Below, piece after piece: positions 33,271 through 42,079 of a stretch of DNA of 64,000 nt. The notes beneath the pieces are model-generated. The model was not told the DNA's origin. It worked only from the letters and a program-made list of their open reading frames with translations, and ran no database searches. Where the stretch lies: contig JAFQEO010000023.1 of the NCBI GenBank assembly GCA_017399005.1, positions 1 through 64,000 on the forward strand. Direction: 5' to 3'. Position 1 is the first letter of the stretch; every line of letters begins with the position of its first letter. A program made the translations under genes and the position numbers. This DNA is from Peptococcaceae bacterium. Its GTDB lineage: Bacteria > Bacillota > Peptococcia > Peptococcales > Peptococcaceae.

Positions 33271-33992
33271 AGTGTTATCTGTCCCAGTACTTCGCCGATT
33301 TTGCCGTTAATGGTTAGAGCGGCCTTGCTGTCGTAGCTGGTGTTGTCCAGATTGATTACCACCAGTCTGTTGCCGTTGTAAAAGTCCAGAAACCCGGCTG
33401 CAGGGTAAACGGTCAGGGAGGTGCCGCCAACGATTAACAGGTCGGCTTCGCTGATGGCCTGCACGGTTTTTGTGATAACGGTTTCATCCAGCGGTTCTTC
33501 GTATAAAACCACTTCGGGCCGGATGGTGCCGCCGCATTGGCATTTCGGGATGCCGTCGGCATTTTTAACTGGCTCTAAGTCATATTTCTGACCGCATTTC
33601 ATGCAGTAGTTCCGATGAATGCTGCCGTGCAGTTCCAGCACGTTTTTACTGCCGGCCATCTGATGCAGCCCGTCGATATTCTGGGTGACAACGGCAGTCA
33701 GTTTGCCCATCGCCTCCAGTTTGGCCAGTGTTTTATGGGCGATATTTGGTGCAGCGTTTAAAGTTGGCTGTACAATCTTATCCTGATAGAATTCAAAAAA
33801 TTCATCGGGGCGGCTCAAAAAGAAGCTGCGGCTTAAAATGGTTTCCGGATTGTATTTATATTTGAGGTGATAGAGCCCGTCTACCCCGCGAAAATCTTTG
33901 ATGCCGCTTTCGGTGGAGACACCGGCGCCGCCGAAAAAGACGATGCGTCTGCTTTCGTCGATATATTGCTGTAAAGTCTGGATTGCGTTCAT
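33267..33992 (-). CDS. NAD-dependent deacylase (Sir2 family, CobB-like)
   Basis: A 241-residue sirtuin. The NAD-binding motif is FFGGAGVSTESGIKDFRG, then TQNIDGLHQMAG and the catalytic LELHGSIHR. A zinc ribbon is visible (YCMKCG and PKCQCGGTIRP), followed by VGGTSLTVYPAAGF. It removes acyl groups from lysines, yielding nicotinamide and O-acyl-ADP-ribose. The start at 33992 has GGAGGG six bases upstream, and the longer frame has no family match. It is co-translated with the small membrane protein. Confidence 0.94.
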   Translation of the reverse strand: MNAIQTLQQYIDESRRIVFFGGAGVSTESGIKDFRGVDGLYHLKYKYNPETILSRSFFLSRPDEFFEFYQDKIVQPTLNAAPNIAHKTLAKLEAMGKLTAVVTQNIDGLHQMAGSKNVLELHGSIHRNYCMKCGQKYDLEPVKNADGIPKCQCGGTIRPEVVLYEEPLDETVITKTVQAISEADLLIVGGTSLTVYPAAGFLDFYNGNRLVVINLDNTSYDSKAALTINGKIGEVLGQITL

Positions 33993-34107
33993 AAAAATCC
34001 CTCCGTATTCAGAAGTTTCGCTGTATAGTTGAATCCTTGATTTTATTATAGCATAGAACACGGACGCTGTGTTATACTGATTGCAGTTATGGAACGGAGG
34101 TGGCAGT

Positions 34108-35313
34108 ATGGAATCGGAACAGCGGGCGATTATGCATGTAGATATGGATGCCTTTTATGCAGCGATTGAACAGCGTGACAATCCGGAGCTGAAAGGCAAA
34201 CCGGTGATTGTGGGCGGCAGTATTGAGAGCCGCGGTGTGGTTTCCACTGCCTCCTACGAGGCGCGAAAATACGGTGTGCATTCAGCCATGCCCATGACAG
34301 AGGCGCATCGGCGCTGCCCGCATGGTGTTTATCTGCCGGTGGATATGCAGAAGTATCGCAGGGTATCACGGCAGATTATGGAGATTTTTCACCGCTTTAC
34401 ACCAGAGGTGGAGGCAATCTCACTGGATGAGGCCTTTCTGGATGTAACCGGCAGCCGGAAACTGTTTGGCACGGCGGAGGAAATCGGGCGCGAAATCAAG
34501 CGGCTGATTCAGCAGGAAGTGCAGTTGACGGCTTCGGTGGGGCTGTCGTACAATAAATTTTTAGCCAAACTGGCATCGGATATGGATAAACCCGACGGGT
34601 TTTATCAGATCAGGCCGGAGGAGCTGGAGAGCAAAGTATGGCCGCTTCCCATTCGCCGTATGATGGGTGTGGGCAGTAAAACGGCACAGATGCTGGAGAA
34701 GATGGGTGTTACCACTATCGGGCAGCTGGCGGGGATGAATACCGGGCTTCTGGAACATCTGCTTGGAAAGCAGGGCATTATGATGCACGAAGTGGCCAAC
34801 GGTATCGACAACCGCCCGGTGGAGCCGGTACGGGAGAGTAAATCGGTTGGGCGGGAAACCACCTTTCCACAGGATATTTCGGAACAGTATCTGCTGGAAA
34901 CGATTCTGTTTACACTGACTGATGATGTTTGTCACACGCTGCGCAGCAGCAATCTGAAAGGGAAAACGGTATCGATAAAAATTCGCTATCCGGATTTTCA
35001 CAGCATCACCCGGGCAGTAACGCTGGAACAGTATACTTCCAGTTTTGAGCCAGTGTTTGCGGCAGTGCAGCAGCTGATGCAGCACAATTACAAAGACGGC
35101 ACAGCGGTGCGTCTGATTGGTGTGAGTGTATCCAATCTGAAAAAGGATGACCAGATTGTGGAGCAGCAGGATCTGTTTCAGGATGATACGCTTCAGAAAA
35201 AACAGAATGCGCTGAACAGTGTTATGGACAGCATTAATGGAAAATACGGAGGCGATACCGTTCGCCGGGCAAGAAAATTGACTGGATGGGATAAAAACGG
35301 GGAACTTTCTTAA
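34108..35313 (+). CDS. dinB: DNA polymerase IV
   Basis: A 401-residue Y-family translesion polymerase. It shows MHVDMDAFYAAIEQRD with the first catalytic Asp, SLDEAFLDVTG with the second acidic pair, and the helix-hairpin-helix region MMGVGSKTAQMLEKMG. The little-finger domain ends with a clamp-binding-like QQDLFQ near residue 360. The start at 34108 has GGAGG seven bases upstream. It diverges from the sirtuin operon. No LexA box was recognised. Confidence 0.95.
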   Translation: MESEQRAIMHVDMDAFYAAIEQRDNPELKGKPVIVGGSIESRGVVSTASYEARKYGVHSAMPMTEAHRRCPHGVYLPVDMQKYRRVSRQIMEIFHRFTPEVEAISLDEAFLDVTGSRKLFGTAEEIGREIKRLIQQEVQLTASVGLSYNKFLAKLASDMDKPDGFYQIRPEELESKVWPLPIRRMMGVGSKTAQMLEKMGVTTIGQLAGMNTGLLEHLLGKQGIMMHEVANGIDNRPVEPVRESKSVGRETTFPQDISEQYLLETILFTLTDDVCHTLRSSNLKGKTVSIKIRYPDFHSITRAVTLEQYTSSFEPVFAAVQQLMQHNYKDGTAVRLIGVSVSNLKKDDQIVEQQDLFQDDTLQKKQNALNSVMDSINGKYGGDTVRRARKLTGWDKNGELS

Positions 35314-35356
35314 AGATCGTTACGTCTATGAATTACCGGATAAAGGAGGAGCCGGC

Positions 35357-35920
35357 GTGGATGAAACAATACTGATTCAAAAAAGTCAGCAGGGTGATAT
35401 GGACGCTTTTGAACAGCTGCTGCTGCGGTATGAGAAAAAGGTCTACACCATTGCATATAAATATATGGGCAATGCGGAGGATGCCAGTGACCTGGCACAG
35501 GAAGCGCTCATCAGGGCTTATCAGTCTATCGGAACCTTTCGAGGGGAATCCTCTTTTGGCACATGGATTGGCCGGATTACGGCCAATAAGTGTCTGGATG
35601 AACTGCGAAAGCGGAAAAAGCTGCAGACCACATCACTGGATGAGGAACTGGAGCTGGAGGAAGGCAGTGTACAGAAGGAAATCGCATCGGAGGCCGATAC
35701 ACCGGAACAGCATACAATCCGGCAGGAAACAGTACACTATGTACAGCAGAAGTTAAGCCAGATGCGGGATGAATACCGGATTGTACTGGTACTGCGGGAA
35801 CTGGAAGGGCACAGTTATGAGGATATTGCCGATATGCTGAACTGCTCGCTAGGAACGGTGAAATCCCGTATCTCAAGGGCGAGGAATTATTTAAAAGAGC
35901 TGGTATTAGCGGACCAGTAA
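35357..35920 (+). CDS. ECF-type RNA polymerase sigma factor (RpoE/SigW-like)
   Basis: A 187-residue group IV sigma factor. Region 2 has YKYMGNAEDASDLAQEALIRAY and FRGESSFGTWIGRITANKCLDELR, and region 4 ends HSYEDIADMLNCSLGTVKSRISRAR. The GTG start at 35357 has AAAGGAGG upstream. The next gene encodes a membrane protein with the layout of an anti-sigma factor, so the sigma factor probably answers an envelope signal. No clear autoregulatory promoter was identified. Confidence 0.93.
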   Translation: MDETILIQKSQQGDMDAFEQLLLRYEKKVYTIAYKYMGNAEDASDLAQEALIRAYQSIGTFRGESSFGTWIGRITANKCLDELRKRKKLQTTSLDEELELEEGSVQKEIASEADTPEQHTIRQETVHYVQQKLSQMRDEYRIVLVLRELEGHSYEDIADMLNCSLGTVKSRISRARNYLKELVLADQ

Positions 35921-35939
35921 AGGGAAAGGAGCCAGAGAA

Positions 35940-36746
35940 GTGCTGGATAAAGATAAAAACAGAAATGTCAGCGATGCAGAATTAGATGCACTGCTGGCTG
36001 CGTGGGCAGAGGCTGAAGTGGAGCCGCCTGCCGGTTTTCATGAACAGACCATGAAACGGCTGCATGCTGAGGCACAGTCAAAGAAAAAGAATAATGTAAT
36101 CACCTTGTTTGCAGGAAAGAAACGGTGGACATCGATTGCCGCGGCAGCTGTGCTGATGCTGTTCTGTGTGCCGGTGGTGCAGTGGCAGCTGGGCGGTGAC
36201 GCTACCAGTCAGGCAAGGAATGCGGATATGGCGGCGCAGCAGATGCAGGTAGCCCGGAATACCGATGCGGAAACCGGTGGCAATAAAAATACAGCAGTCA
36301 ATGCGGATAAACAACAGAATCATGTTGCAGCAGAACAGAAACAGGCCGGAAGTTCCGGGAAACAGACGGTAATGAGTTCTGTTGCAATTCCGGAAGCTCT
36401 GCAGGATAGCAGCGGAAATGAAATTGCACTGGCACAGCTGCCGGCAGAAGAAAACCATCAGCCTGTGGCAGCGGCATACTCTCTGGAGGACGAAGCTGCA
36501 GCAGCAGAAAACAGCAATGCCCGCATGATAGATCAGTCGGCGGCATATTCTTATGTGAATGACGAAGATTCGCTGGAGACACTGGAACAGAAGCTGCAGG
36601 ATGCGGAAACAATGCTGCTGGAATATGAGACCAAGCTTGCGGAAAATCCGGAAGATGCAAATATGCAGGAACTCGTAGCGGAACAGCAAAAACTGGTTGA
36701 AGAACTGAAACAGAAAATCGAAGAGAAAACACAGCAGGCAGAATAA
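35940..36746 (+). CDS. Probable membrane anti-sigma factor with coiled-coil tail
   Basis: A 268-residue protein. A short cytoplasmic N-terminal helix region (SDAELDALLAAWAEAEVEPP) fits a sigma-binding segment. One membrane helix follows at about residues 62-80 (WTSIAAAAVLMLFCVPVVQW). The outside part is low in complexity, rich in Ala, Gln, Glu and Asn, and ends in a coiled coil (residues about 200-268). I infer anti-sigma function from position directly after the sigma gene. No cysteine zinc motif is present. The GTG start follows AAAGGAG. Confidence 0.7.
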   Translation: MLDKDKNRNVSDAELDALLAAWAEAEVEPPAGFHEQTMKRLHAEAQSKKKNNVITLFAGKKRWTSIAAAAVLMLFCVPVVQWQLGGDATSQARNADMAAQQMQVARNTDAETGGNKNTAVNADKQQNHVAAEQKQAGSSGKQTVMSSVAIPEALQDSSGNEIALAQLPAEENHQPVAAAYSLEDEAAAAENSNARMIDQSAAYSYVNDEDSLETLEQKLQDAETMLLEYETKLAENPEDANMQELVAEQQKLVEELKQKIEEKTQQAE

Positions 36747-36766
36747 CCACTGCCTGTTTTCTTTTG
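36735..36766 (+). terminator. Intrinsic terminator overlapping the anti-sigma stop codon
   Basis: CAGGCAG (36735-36741) pairs with CTGCCTG (36750-36756), followed by TTTTCTTTT. The stem includes the last codons of the gene. Confidence 0.75.
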
Positions 36767-36882
36767 TGCCAATATTCCCTGTCATTCGACAAAATGTTAC
36801 AAATTAAGTCCATTTACAAATGCTGTAAATCGTGATATAGTAACAACAAGGAAGATTTTGTAAGCACTTCAAGGGACAGGGG

Positions 36883-37209
36883 ATGACATCTATGAACGAA
36901 CAGACGATGATCTGGTTTTTGCAGAAAACATCAAAATATGCTCTGAGTAAAGAGGCGGAAGGGCTGTGGATGGATTTTTACAGCTATCTGCAGAATCAGA
37001 GCAGGGCCTGCAATCCGCAGATTCCGTTTTCGGTATTGCAGCAGGTATGTGATTTAAAAGAGGAAGAATTGCAGATGGCCTGTCAGGAATTAAAAGATGC
37101 TGATATGCTGCGATTTGTGTTTGACGGTGAAACTATATTGTGCCGCCTGACAGCCGGAAAACTGTGCCGGTCTTCGGTGATGGCAGCAGAGGCAGTACCG
37201 GCTGGATAA
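36883..37209 (+). CDS. Small hypothetical protein, possibly winged-helix
   Basis: A 108-residue, mostly helical soluble protein with a middle part (FSVLQQVCDLKEEELQMACQELKDADML) that has the look of a winged-helix DNA-binding unit and a C-terminal beta-hairpin-like segment. The fold call is weak and I do not recognise the family. A promoter (TTTACA, 17 bp, TATAGT at about 36813-36841) lies upstream. The start could be 36883 or 36892. It converges on the SMI1/KNR4 gene. Confidence 0.6.
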   Translation: MTSMNEQTMIWFLQKTSKYALSKEAEGLWMDFYSYLQNQSRACNPQIPFSVLQQVCDLKEEELQMACQELKDADMLRFVFDGETILCRLTAGKLCRSSVMAAEAVPAG

Positions 37210-37210
37210 A

Positions 37211-37265
37211 AATAAGGCTGTGACAACTACGGGTTAGGTTTTTGTCACAGCCTTATTTTTTTATA
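37211..37265. terminator. Two-way intrinsic terminator
   Basis: AAGGCTGTGACAA (37214-37226) pairs with TTGTCACAGCCTT (37242-37254) and is followed by T tracts on both sides. The stem resembles the GGCTGTG hairpins that flank hicBA. Confidence 0.85.
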
Positions 37266-37270
37266 AATTT

Positions 37271-38284
37271 TTATAAATCGTATTTTTCAGCAATGGCTTT
37301 GCACTGCAGTACAATCTGTTCCATGGTTTCGGTGGTAAATACCAGAGCATTTTTCTGTCCAACCATTACACCGGCCGGTTTCAGTTTTCCTTCTTTGATG
37401 CGGGTTTCCATCCAGTCGGCAACAAAAGCAGGAGCATAGCCGTTGGTGGAGAATTCGCCGTCTTCGGCTAAAATCAGCGGATAATCGTGCAGATACTGTT
37501 TTACCGATGCTTTCGGAAATGCAAAGCTGTACAGCAGATATTCCAGGTCGTACATCAGCCAGCTGAGCGGGTCTTCGTGCAGGGCGAAATAGTTTTTCTG
37601 CTCTACCACTTCACGGGCAACTGCGCGAACCCACTGCTCTGCCTGCGGAATACCGCAGTTGCGGCACATTTTAATTAACAGCGGTGAAAAATCCGCTTCT
37701 TCCACAATTTGAATTTCATAGGCACGGTCAGTTTCCAGCGAAACCAGCTCGGATTCTTCGGCCAGATTCTGTACAAAGGTGGCGAAATCCGGTGCCAGTG
37801 TGATAATTTCGTCATCTTCTATATTAACATAAGCCACCGATGGTTCCCCTTCCGGGCCACAGTAGCGGTAATCCAGCAGAATCAGATCAAAACCGGCAGA
37901 CGGGCAGTCGCAGATATATACACCGTAATCGGGATAATGCCAGGCATCTTTGAACAATTTATTGCCGGCAGCGCCGCACAGAGAATTCATTTTTTTGCGG
38001 CCGATGCTGAGAAAACCGGTGATTTCGATATAATCCTGTTCTTCTGCATCATCATCTGCTGGAAGCGGAAAACAGGTGGCATAGGGTATACCGCCGTTGT
38101 GCTGCTTCATCAGAGCAATATAGGAAGCCGGCAGTTTATAGCCCAGCTCGTTTTCAACAGAAGCAATCAGAAGATCGTCCGGTGTATCATCCACATATTC
38201 TTCTAATGCAAGTTCATCGTCGTCCCAGAACTGTGATAAATCAATTTCAGGAAAATAGTTTTGTGCGTCAGTTTTCATTTGCAT
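37271..38284 (-). CDS. SMI1/KNR4 (SUKH) family protein
   Basis: A 337-residue soluble, acidic protein. Residues about 40-190 form the SUKH fold, recognisable from VENELGYKLPASYIALMKQHNGG, then FLSIGRKKM, and ILLDYRYCGPEGEPSVAYVN. The remaining part has no recognised domain. Many SUKH proteins are immunity proteins against secreted toxins, but no toxin gene is near, so a stand-alone role is equally possible. The start at 38284 uses GAGAGG nine bases upstream. In-frame upstream starts are poorly supported. Confidence 0.8.
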   Translation of the reverse strand: MQMKTDAQNYFPEIDLSQFWDDDELALEEYVDDTPDDLLIASVENELGYKLPASYIALMKQHNGGIPYATCFPLPADDDAEEQDYIEITGFLSIGRKKMNSLCGAAGNKLFKDAWHYPDYGVYICDCPSAGFDLILLDYRYCGPEGEPSVAYVNIEDDEIITLAPDFATFVQNLAEESELVSLETDRAYEIQIVEEADFSPLLIKMCRNCGIPQAEQWVRAVAREVVEQKNYFALHEDPLSWLMYDLEYLLYSFAFPKASVKQYLHDYPLILAEDGEFSTNGYAPAFVADWMETRIKEGKLKPAGVMVGQKNALVFTTETMEQIVLQCKAIAEKYDL

Positions 38285-38441
38285 AATTGTCATCCTCTCT
38301 TGCTTCAATCTATTTGTTATCATCATAGCATATTTTTTCATCTGCCGAAAGGTATTTTTATAGGCACAATTCTAGCAAAACCGATACGGCTATGATATAA
38401 TGAAAATCAGTAAAATCTGACGAGAACAGGAGGATACATCT

Positions 38442-38786
38442 ATGAATTTAGGGCCAACAGAACTGATTCTGATTCTGGCTGTGGCTCTGGTTATTTTCGG
38501 ACCAGGCAAACTGCCGGAACTGGGCCAGATGTTAGGAAAAGGAATTCGTGAATTTAAAGGGGCAATCAATAATATCGACGAAGATATTAAGAGAGACCTC
38601 GGCGATATCAAAAATGAAGTACAGGAAGTAAAAGATGCCGTTGACGTGCGCGGCACCATCGCTGATCTGAAAAATGATGTGAAAGATGCTGTAAAAGTAG
38701 ATTTAACAGTATCCGAACCGAAAAAAACAGAACCGGAAAAAAAGGAAGCTGTACTGACAGAATCTGCTGAAAAACCGGCAGAATAA
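38442..38786 (+). CDS. tatA: Sec-independent protein translocase subunit TatA
   Basis: A 114-residue protein with one N-terminal membrane helix (TELILILAVALVIFGPGKLPELG, including the conserved FGPGKLPE hinge), an amphipathic helix (MLGKGIREFKGAI), and a long charged tail. It forms the pore of the twin-arginine pathway that exports folded proteins. The tail (KKTEPEKKEA) is low complexity and longer than in many TatA proteins. tatC follows after 63 bases. A TATAAT at about 38396 may be the promoter. Confidence 0.95.
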   Translation: MNLGPTELILILAVALVIFGPGKLPELGQMLGKGIREFKGAINNIDEDIKRDLGDIKNEVQEVKDAVDVRGTIADLKNDVKDAVKVDLTVSEPKKTEPEKKEAVLTESAEKPAE

Positions 38787-38849
38787 ATCAGAAAACAGTA
38801 TATTCTGCTGAAAAAGCAGGGTTCAAGACAGAAGTTGGTGAAATAATTA

Positions 38850-39641
38850 ATGAGCGAGAACGACGTAAAAAACGAATTAAATGAAAGCCTTGCGCCGGTA
38901 ATGGAGCATCTGGACGAGCTTCGTACCCGTCTCGTGCGCTGTGCGCTGGCACTGCTTCTGGGTATGGTGGTATGTTTTGCGCTGTTTCAGCAGCAGCTGA
39001 CCGAAATTGTGATGGGGCCGTTTATGGCACTGGAGCAGGAGATGATTTACACCCAGCCTGCGGAAGGTTTTATGTTTCAGCTGAAAATTGCGCTGCTTGG
39101 CGGTGTGGTTATGGCCAGCCCGGTGATTATCTGGCAGATTATGCGTTTTATTCTGCCGGCCTTATACAGCAACGAAAAACGGGTGTTTCTGCTGATGACT
39201 TTTTTCGGCATTCTGCTGTTTGTGGGCGGTGTGTGTTTCGGCTACTTCCTGGTGCTGGAGCCGATTATGCAGACATTAATCAAACTGGCGGGCACTGACT
39301 TAACGCCGATGATTACTGCAAACTCCTATATGTCGTTTGTGCTGGGCTTTTTGATTCCGCTTGGTCTGGTGTTTGAAATTCCGATGGTGGTATATTTTCT
39401 GACTATTGTTGGTGTTATCACTCCGGATATGCTGACAAAAAACCGGAAATATGTGCTGCTGGTGGTATTAATTATCGCCGCTATGCTGACACCGCCGGAT
39501 ATTGTAAGCCAGCTTTGTATGGCAGGGCCGATGCTGCTGTTATATGAAATGGGGATTCAGATTTCAAAATTCGTGTATAAGCGGAAACTGAAAAAAGAGG
39601 CAAAACAGGCTGCAAAAGAAGCAAGAAAACAGAATGGATAA
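38850..39641 (+). CDS. tatC: Sec-independent protein translocase subunit TatC
   Basis: A 263-residue protein with six membrane helices. It begins with the conserved MEHLDELRTRLVRC, contains FMFQLKIALLGGVVMASPVIIWQ and ends with a basic cytoplasmic tail. TatC recognises the twin-arginine signal peptide. With TatA only, this is the minimal Gram-positive-type system. No TatB was found in view. The next gene encodes a PRC-barrel protein that may share the transcript. Confidence 0.95.
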   Translation: MSENDVKNELNESLAPVMEHLDELRTRLVRCALALLLGMVVCFALFQQQLTEIVMGPFMALEQEMIYTQPAEGFMFQLKIALLGGVVMASPVIIWQIMRFILPALYSNEKRVFLLMTFFGILLFVGGVCFGYFLVLEPIMQTLIKLAGTDLTPMITANSYMSFVLGFLIPLGLVFEIPMVVYFLTIVGVITPDMLTKNRKYVLLVVLIIAAMLTPPDIVSQLCMAGPMLLLYEMGIQISKFVYKRKLKKEAKQAAKEARKQNG

Positions 39642-39731
39642 CAGAAACACAGACAGCATATTGTAATGACAGAACGTGATACAGATGATACAGGCAGCCG
39701 TCTGGCTGCGGAAATTCAAGGAGGTATTTTT

Positions 39732-40943
39732 ATGGGAGTATTAGTGAATGTTGGCAGCATCATGGGCAAAGAAATTCTGAATCTGGCAGAAGGCACAATG
39801 ATCGGGAAAGTTTGTGGTGTGGCACTGACTTCGGATAACAAAGTAGCCGGCTTGAAAGTAAGACCTAAAAAAATTATGGGTGTTGTCAATGTGGTTCCGT
39901 TTGAAAATGTAAAAGCATTTGGTGCAACCATTACTGTAAACGATGTCGATGGTGCTGCATGTGCAGATGTGCGTGATGCGCTGGGTAAAAACGTAATCAC
40001 CGCTGACGGCAATTTGCTGGGGCGCGTAGAAGAACTGGCATTTGATGCGGAAACTGGTGACATTGCAGAAATCGTAATCAAAGGGGAACTGATGGATACC
40101 ATGCTGAACGGCAGAGGAATTCTGCCGGGCGAAAAACTGGTAAGCATCGGGAAGGACGTTGTCATTGCAGCAGAAAATATCACAGCAGAAGATTTCCAGA
40201 CACCGGCAGAAGAAGTTTACGGCGACTGGAAAGAACTGGATGAACTGCTGAACGACATCGAGAAAGAAAATGAACAGATTATGTTCGGAGACGTTGACGA
40301 TGATGATAACGACGAAAAAGATTTTGAAGATAAAGTAGAAAGCACTCTGGAAGGTTTCGCAAAAACGATGGAGGAAACTTTCAAAAAACTGAAAGATGAA
40401 GTGACCAGTGACAGCTTCAAAGAACAGACCAATCAGGCGATTGACCGTTTTGGTGCAGAAGCGAAAAATCTGTTCAGCGAAATGCGCGAATGGGTAAAAA
40501 ATATTGATACCGACAGCATTAAAAGCAAAATCAGCCGCAAAGAAGAACCGGAAGATGTATTAGCAGCAGATCTGGAAGCGCAGCTGGAAAATCTGACCGT
40601 GGAAAAACCGGTACTGGATGAAGAAGGCAATGTAATCGTATGGCCGGGGCAGATTATCGGCAAAGAAGAAATCAAAATCGCACTGCGCGGCGGTAAACTG
40701 CAGGAGTTACTGGATATGGCAACCGTATCTCTGCTGAAAGAAGAACCGGCAGAAGAGCCAGCTGTTGAAGTTGTAGAAGATGCGGAACCGGAAATCGAAG
40801 TAGAAGTGATTGTAGCGGAACCTGAAATTTCCGAAGAGGATGAAGCATTTATTGCAGAAGAAGCAGCAAAACTGGAACAGGCAGAAGAATCTGCGGAACA
40901 GGAAGAAATTTCTGCAGGGACAGAAGAAAAAGTAGAAGAATAA
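39732..40943 (+). CDS. PRC-barrel domain protein with long acidic C-terminus
   Basis: A 403-residue soluble protein. Two PRC-barrel modules occupy about residues 5-150 (LVNVGSIMGKEILNLAEGTMI and NVITADGNLLGRVEELAFDA). A helical linker follows (FAKTMEETFKKLKDEV), then a third barrel-like stretch (DEEGNVIVWPGQIIGKEEI) and an extremely acidic tail. PRC barrels mediate protein or RNA contacts. The start at 39732 has AAGGAGG eight bases upstream, and the longer frame is not supported. It follows tatC by 90 bases. A link to protein export is only positional. Confidence 0.8.
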   Translation: MGVLVNVGSIMGKEILNLAEGTMIGKVCGVALTSDNKVAGLKVRPKKIMGVVNVVPFENVKAFGATITVNDVDGAACADVRDALGKNVITADGNLLGRVEELAFDAETGDIAEIVIKGELMDTMLNGRGILPGEKLVSIGKDVVIAAENITAEDFQTPAEEVYGDWKELDELLNDIEKENEQIMFGDVDDDDNDEKDFEDKVESTLEGFAKTMEETFKKLKDEVTSDSFKEQTNQAIDRFGAEAKNLFSEMREWVKNIDTDSIKSKISRKEEPEDVLAADLEAQLENLTVEKPVLDEEGNVIVWPGQIIGKEEIKIALRGGKLQELLDMATVSLLKEEPAEEPAVEVVEDAEPEIEVEVIVAEPEISEEDEAFIAEEAAKLEQAEESAEQEEISAGTEEKVEE

Positions 40944-40957
40944 AACAATAAAACAAT

Positions 40958-40992
40958 CTGCAGAGCCGTCACGGCAACAGGCGGCTCTGCAG
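40958..40992 (+). other. GC-rich hairpin downstream of the PRC-barrel gene
   Basis: CTGCAGAGCCG (40958-40968) pairs perfectly with CGGCTCTGCAG (40982-40992). It is followed by AAAATTTG rather than a T run. It may be a weak terminator or an mRNA 3' stabiliser. Confidence 0.55.
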
Positions 40993-41028
40993 AAAATTTG
41001 ATAAAGTAAGTAGCAGGGGTGTTGAAGT

Positions 41029-41259
41029 ATGCAGGATGTATTGACATTGCAGGAATTGCCGATGGGGCAGATGGGCGAAATCGTGGATTTAACAGAAGAA
41101 CACAGACAGGCTATCTACCAGGAGTTTGGCGCAAGTGTAGGCATGACCGTCATGATTCTGCATAAAGCGGTAGACTGGCTGGTGCAGATTGGATACAGCC
41201 AGGTGGATATGGGCAGTAAATATCTGAAACATATTAAAGTACGCCCTGTAACCCTGTAA
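41029..41259 (+). CDS. FeoA-domain-like small protein
   Basis: A 76-residue protein with the layout of a FeoA SH3-like domain: LQELPMGQMGEIVDL at the start, GASVGMTVMILHK in the middle and KYLKHIKVRPVTL at the end. No feoB is present, so it could be a stand-alone adaptor or a regulator fragment. The ATG at 41029 is preceded by a weak site. A terminator follows. Confidence in the gene is good, and in the domain moderate. Confidence 0.65.
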   Translation: MQDVLTLQELPMGQMGEIVDLTEEHRQAIYQEFGASVGMTVMILHKAVDWLVQIGYSQVDMGSKYLKHIKVRPVTL

Positions 41260-41311
41260 AAAGACAGACAACTGAAAATGTTCAGAATGTTGAACCAATA
41301 TTCTGACCGAT

Positions 41312-41341
41312 AAAAGCCGGGAGTGTATCCCGGCTTTTTTG
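41312..41341 (+). terminator. Intrinsic terminator
   Basis: AAAAGCCGGGA (41312-41322) pairs with TCCCGGCTTTT (41328-41338) and ends in a T run. Confidence 0.9.
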
Positions 41342-41350
41342 CAGGTGTGT

Positions 41351-41367
41351 TTCAACCATCGGTTGAA
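41351..41367. promoter_or_regulatory. Palindromic site upstream of the coiled-coil gene
   Basis: TTCAACC (41351-41357) and GGTTGAA (41361-41367) form a perfect 7-bp dyad with a 3-bp spacer, upstream of a TATACT at about 41391. It looks like an operator. The protein that binds it is unknown. Confidence 0.4.
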
Positions 41368-41450
41368 TGACAGATGGGATGGAACAGGCTATACTTAAAA
41401 CATGGAAATGAGACGAAACAATTTGAGAAAAACCAACAGGAGGGATTGCT

Positions 41451-41948
41451 ATGCAGATTACATCGGCAGGTGCCAATAAAATGCTGCGCAAACTGGAGGA
41501 TGATAAACGGTTTTTACTGGCACAGGAGGCTTCTGCAGCCACTTATGTGGTAACCGAAGGGGCAGAGGCTGTAATTCCGGCTTATGATTATCGCAAAACA
41601 GCGCAGGAGCTGGAAACCATCGAGGCACAGGTGCGCAAAATTAAACATGCGCTGAATATTTTTAACAGCACGACCATTCTGGATAATCTGGGCATTACCA
41701 TTGACGAGGCTCTGGTAAAAATGGCACAGCTGAATCAGCGCAAATCTACACTGGATATTATGCGCTGCCGTCTGGAAAAAGAACGGATAACCAATTTCGG
41801 CCGCAGCAATGTGGTGGAATACACTTGTATCAATTATGATCTGGCGGAAATTCAGGCCGATTATCAGGCAATCAGTCAGCAGATTATGGATATTCAGCTG
41901 GCACTGGATTTAACCAATCAGACAAAAGTGTTTGAGCTGGAAGATTAA
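41451..41948 (+). CDS. Coiled-coil protein of unknown function
   Basis: A 165-residue helical protein. The second half (TAQELETIEAQVRKIKHALN, then ITIDEALVKMAQLNQRKSTLD) recalls DIP1984/septicolysin-like proteins, but the match is from memory and weak. AGGAGG lies about eight bases upstream of the ATG at 41451, so translation is well supported. It is transcribed alone. The region from 41949 to 42264 downstream holds a small transcript candidate and no gene. Confidence 0.7.
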   Translation: MQITSAGANKMLRKLEDDKRFLLAQEASAATYVVTEGAEAVIPAYDYRKTAQELETIEAQVRKIKHALNIFNSTTILDNLGITIDEALVKMAQLNQRKSTLDIMRCRLEKERITNFGRSNVVEYTCINYDLAEIQADYQAISQQIMDIQLALDLTNQTKVFELED

Positions 41949-42079
41949 AAATGTTCCGTTCCGGTGCTGCTGCATGTTAAAACGATGCAGCGTGGATATG
42001 GTGCGAGGTTAGAGTTTATTCCGTTATTCTGTTATTTGTTATCGGTTCAGGTTCAAAGTTAATGAAAACAATACGAATA

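Noticed and set aside
41351-41367. A degenerate iteron-like element, because of GGTTGA
   Set aside because: It is a simple 7-bp dyad without repeated words or an AT-rich spacer, so it is listed as a possible operator only.
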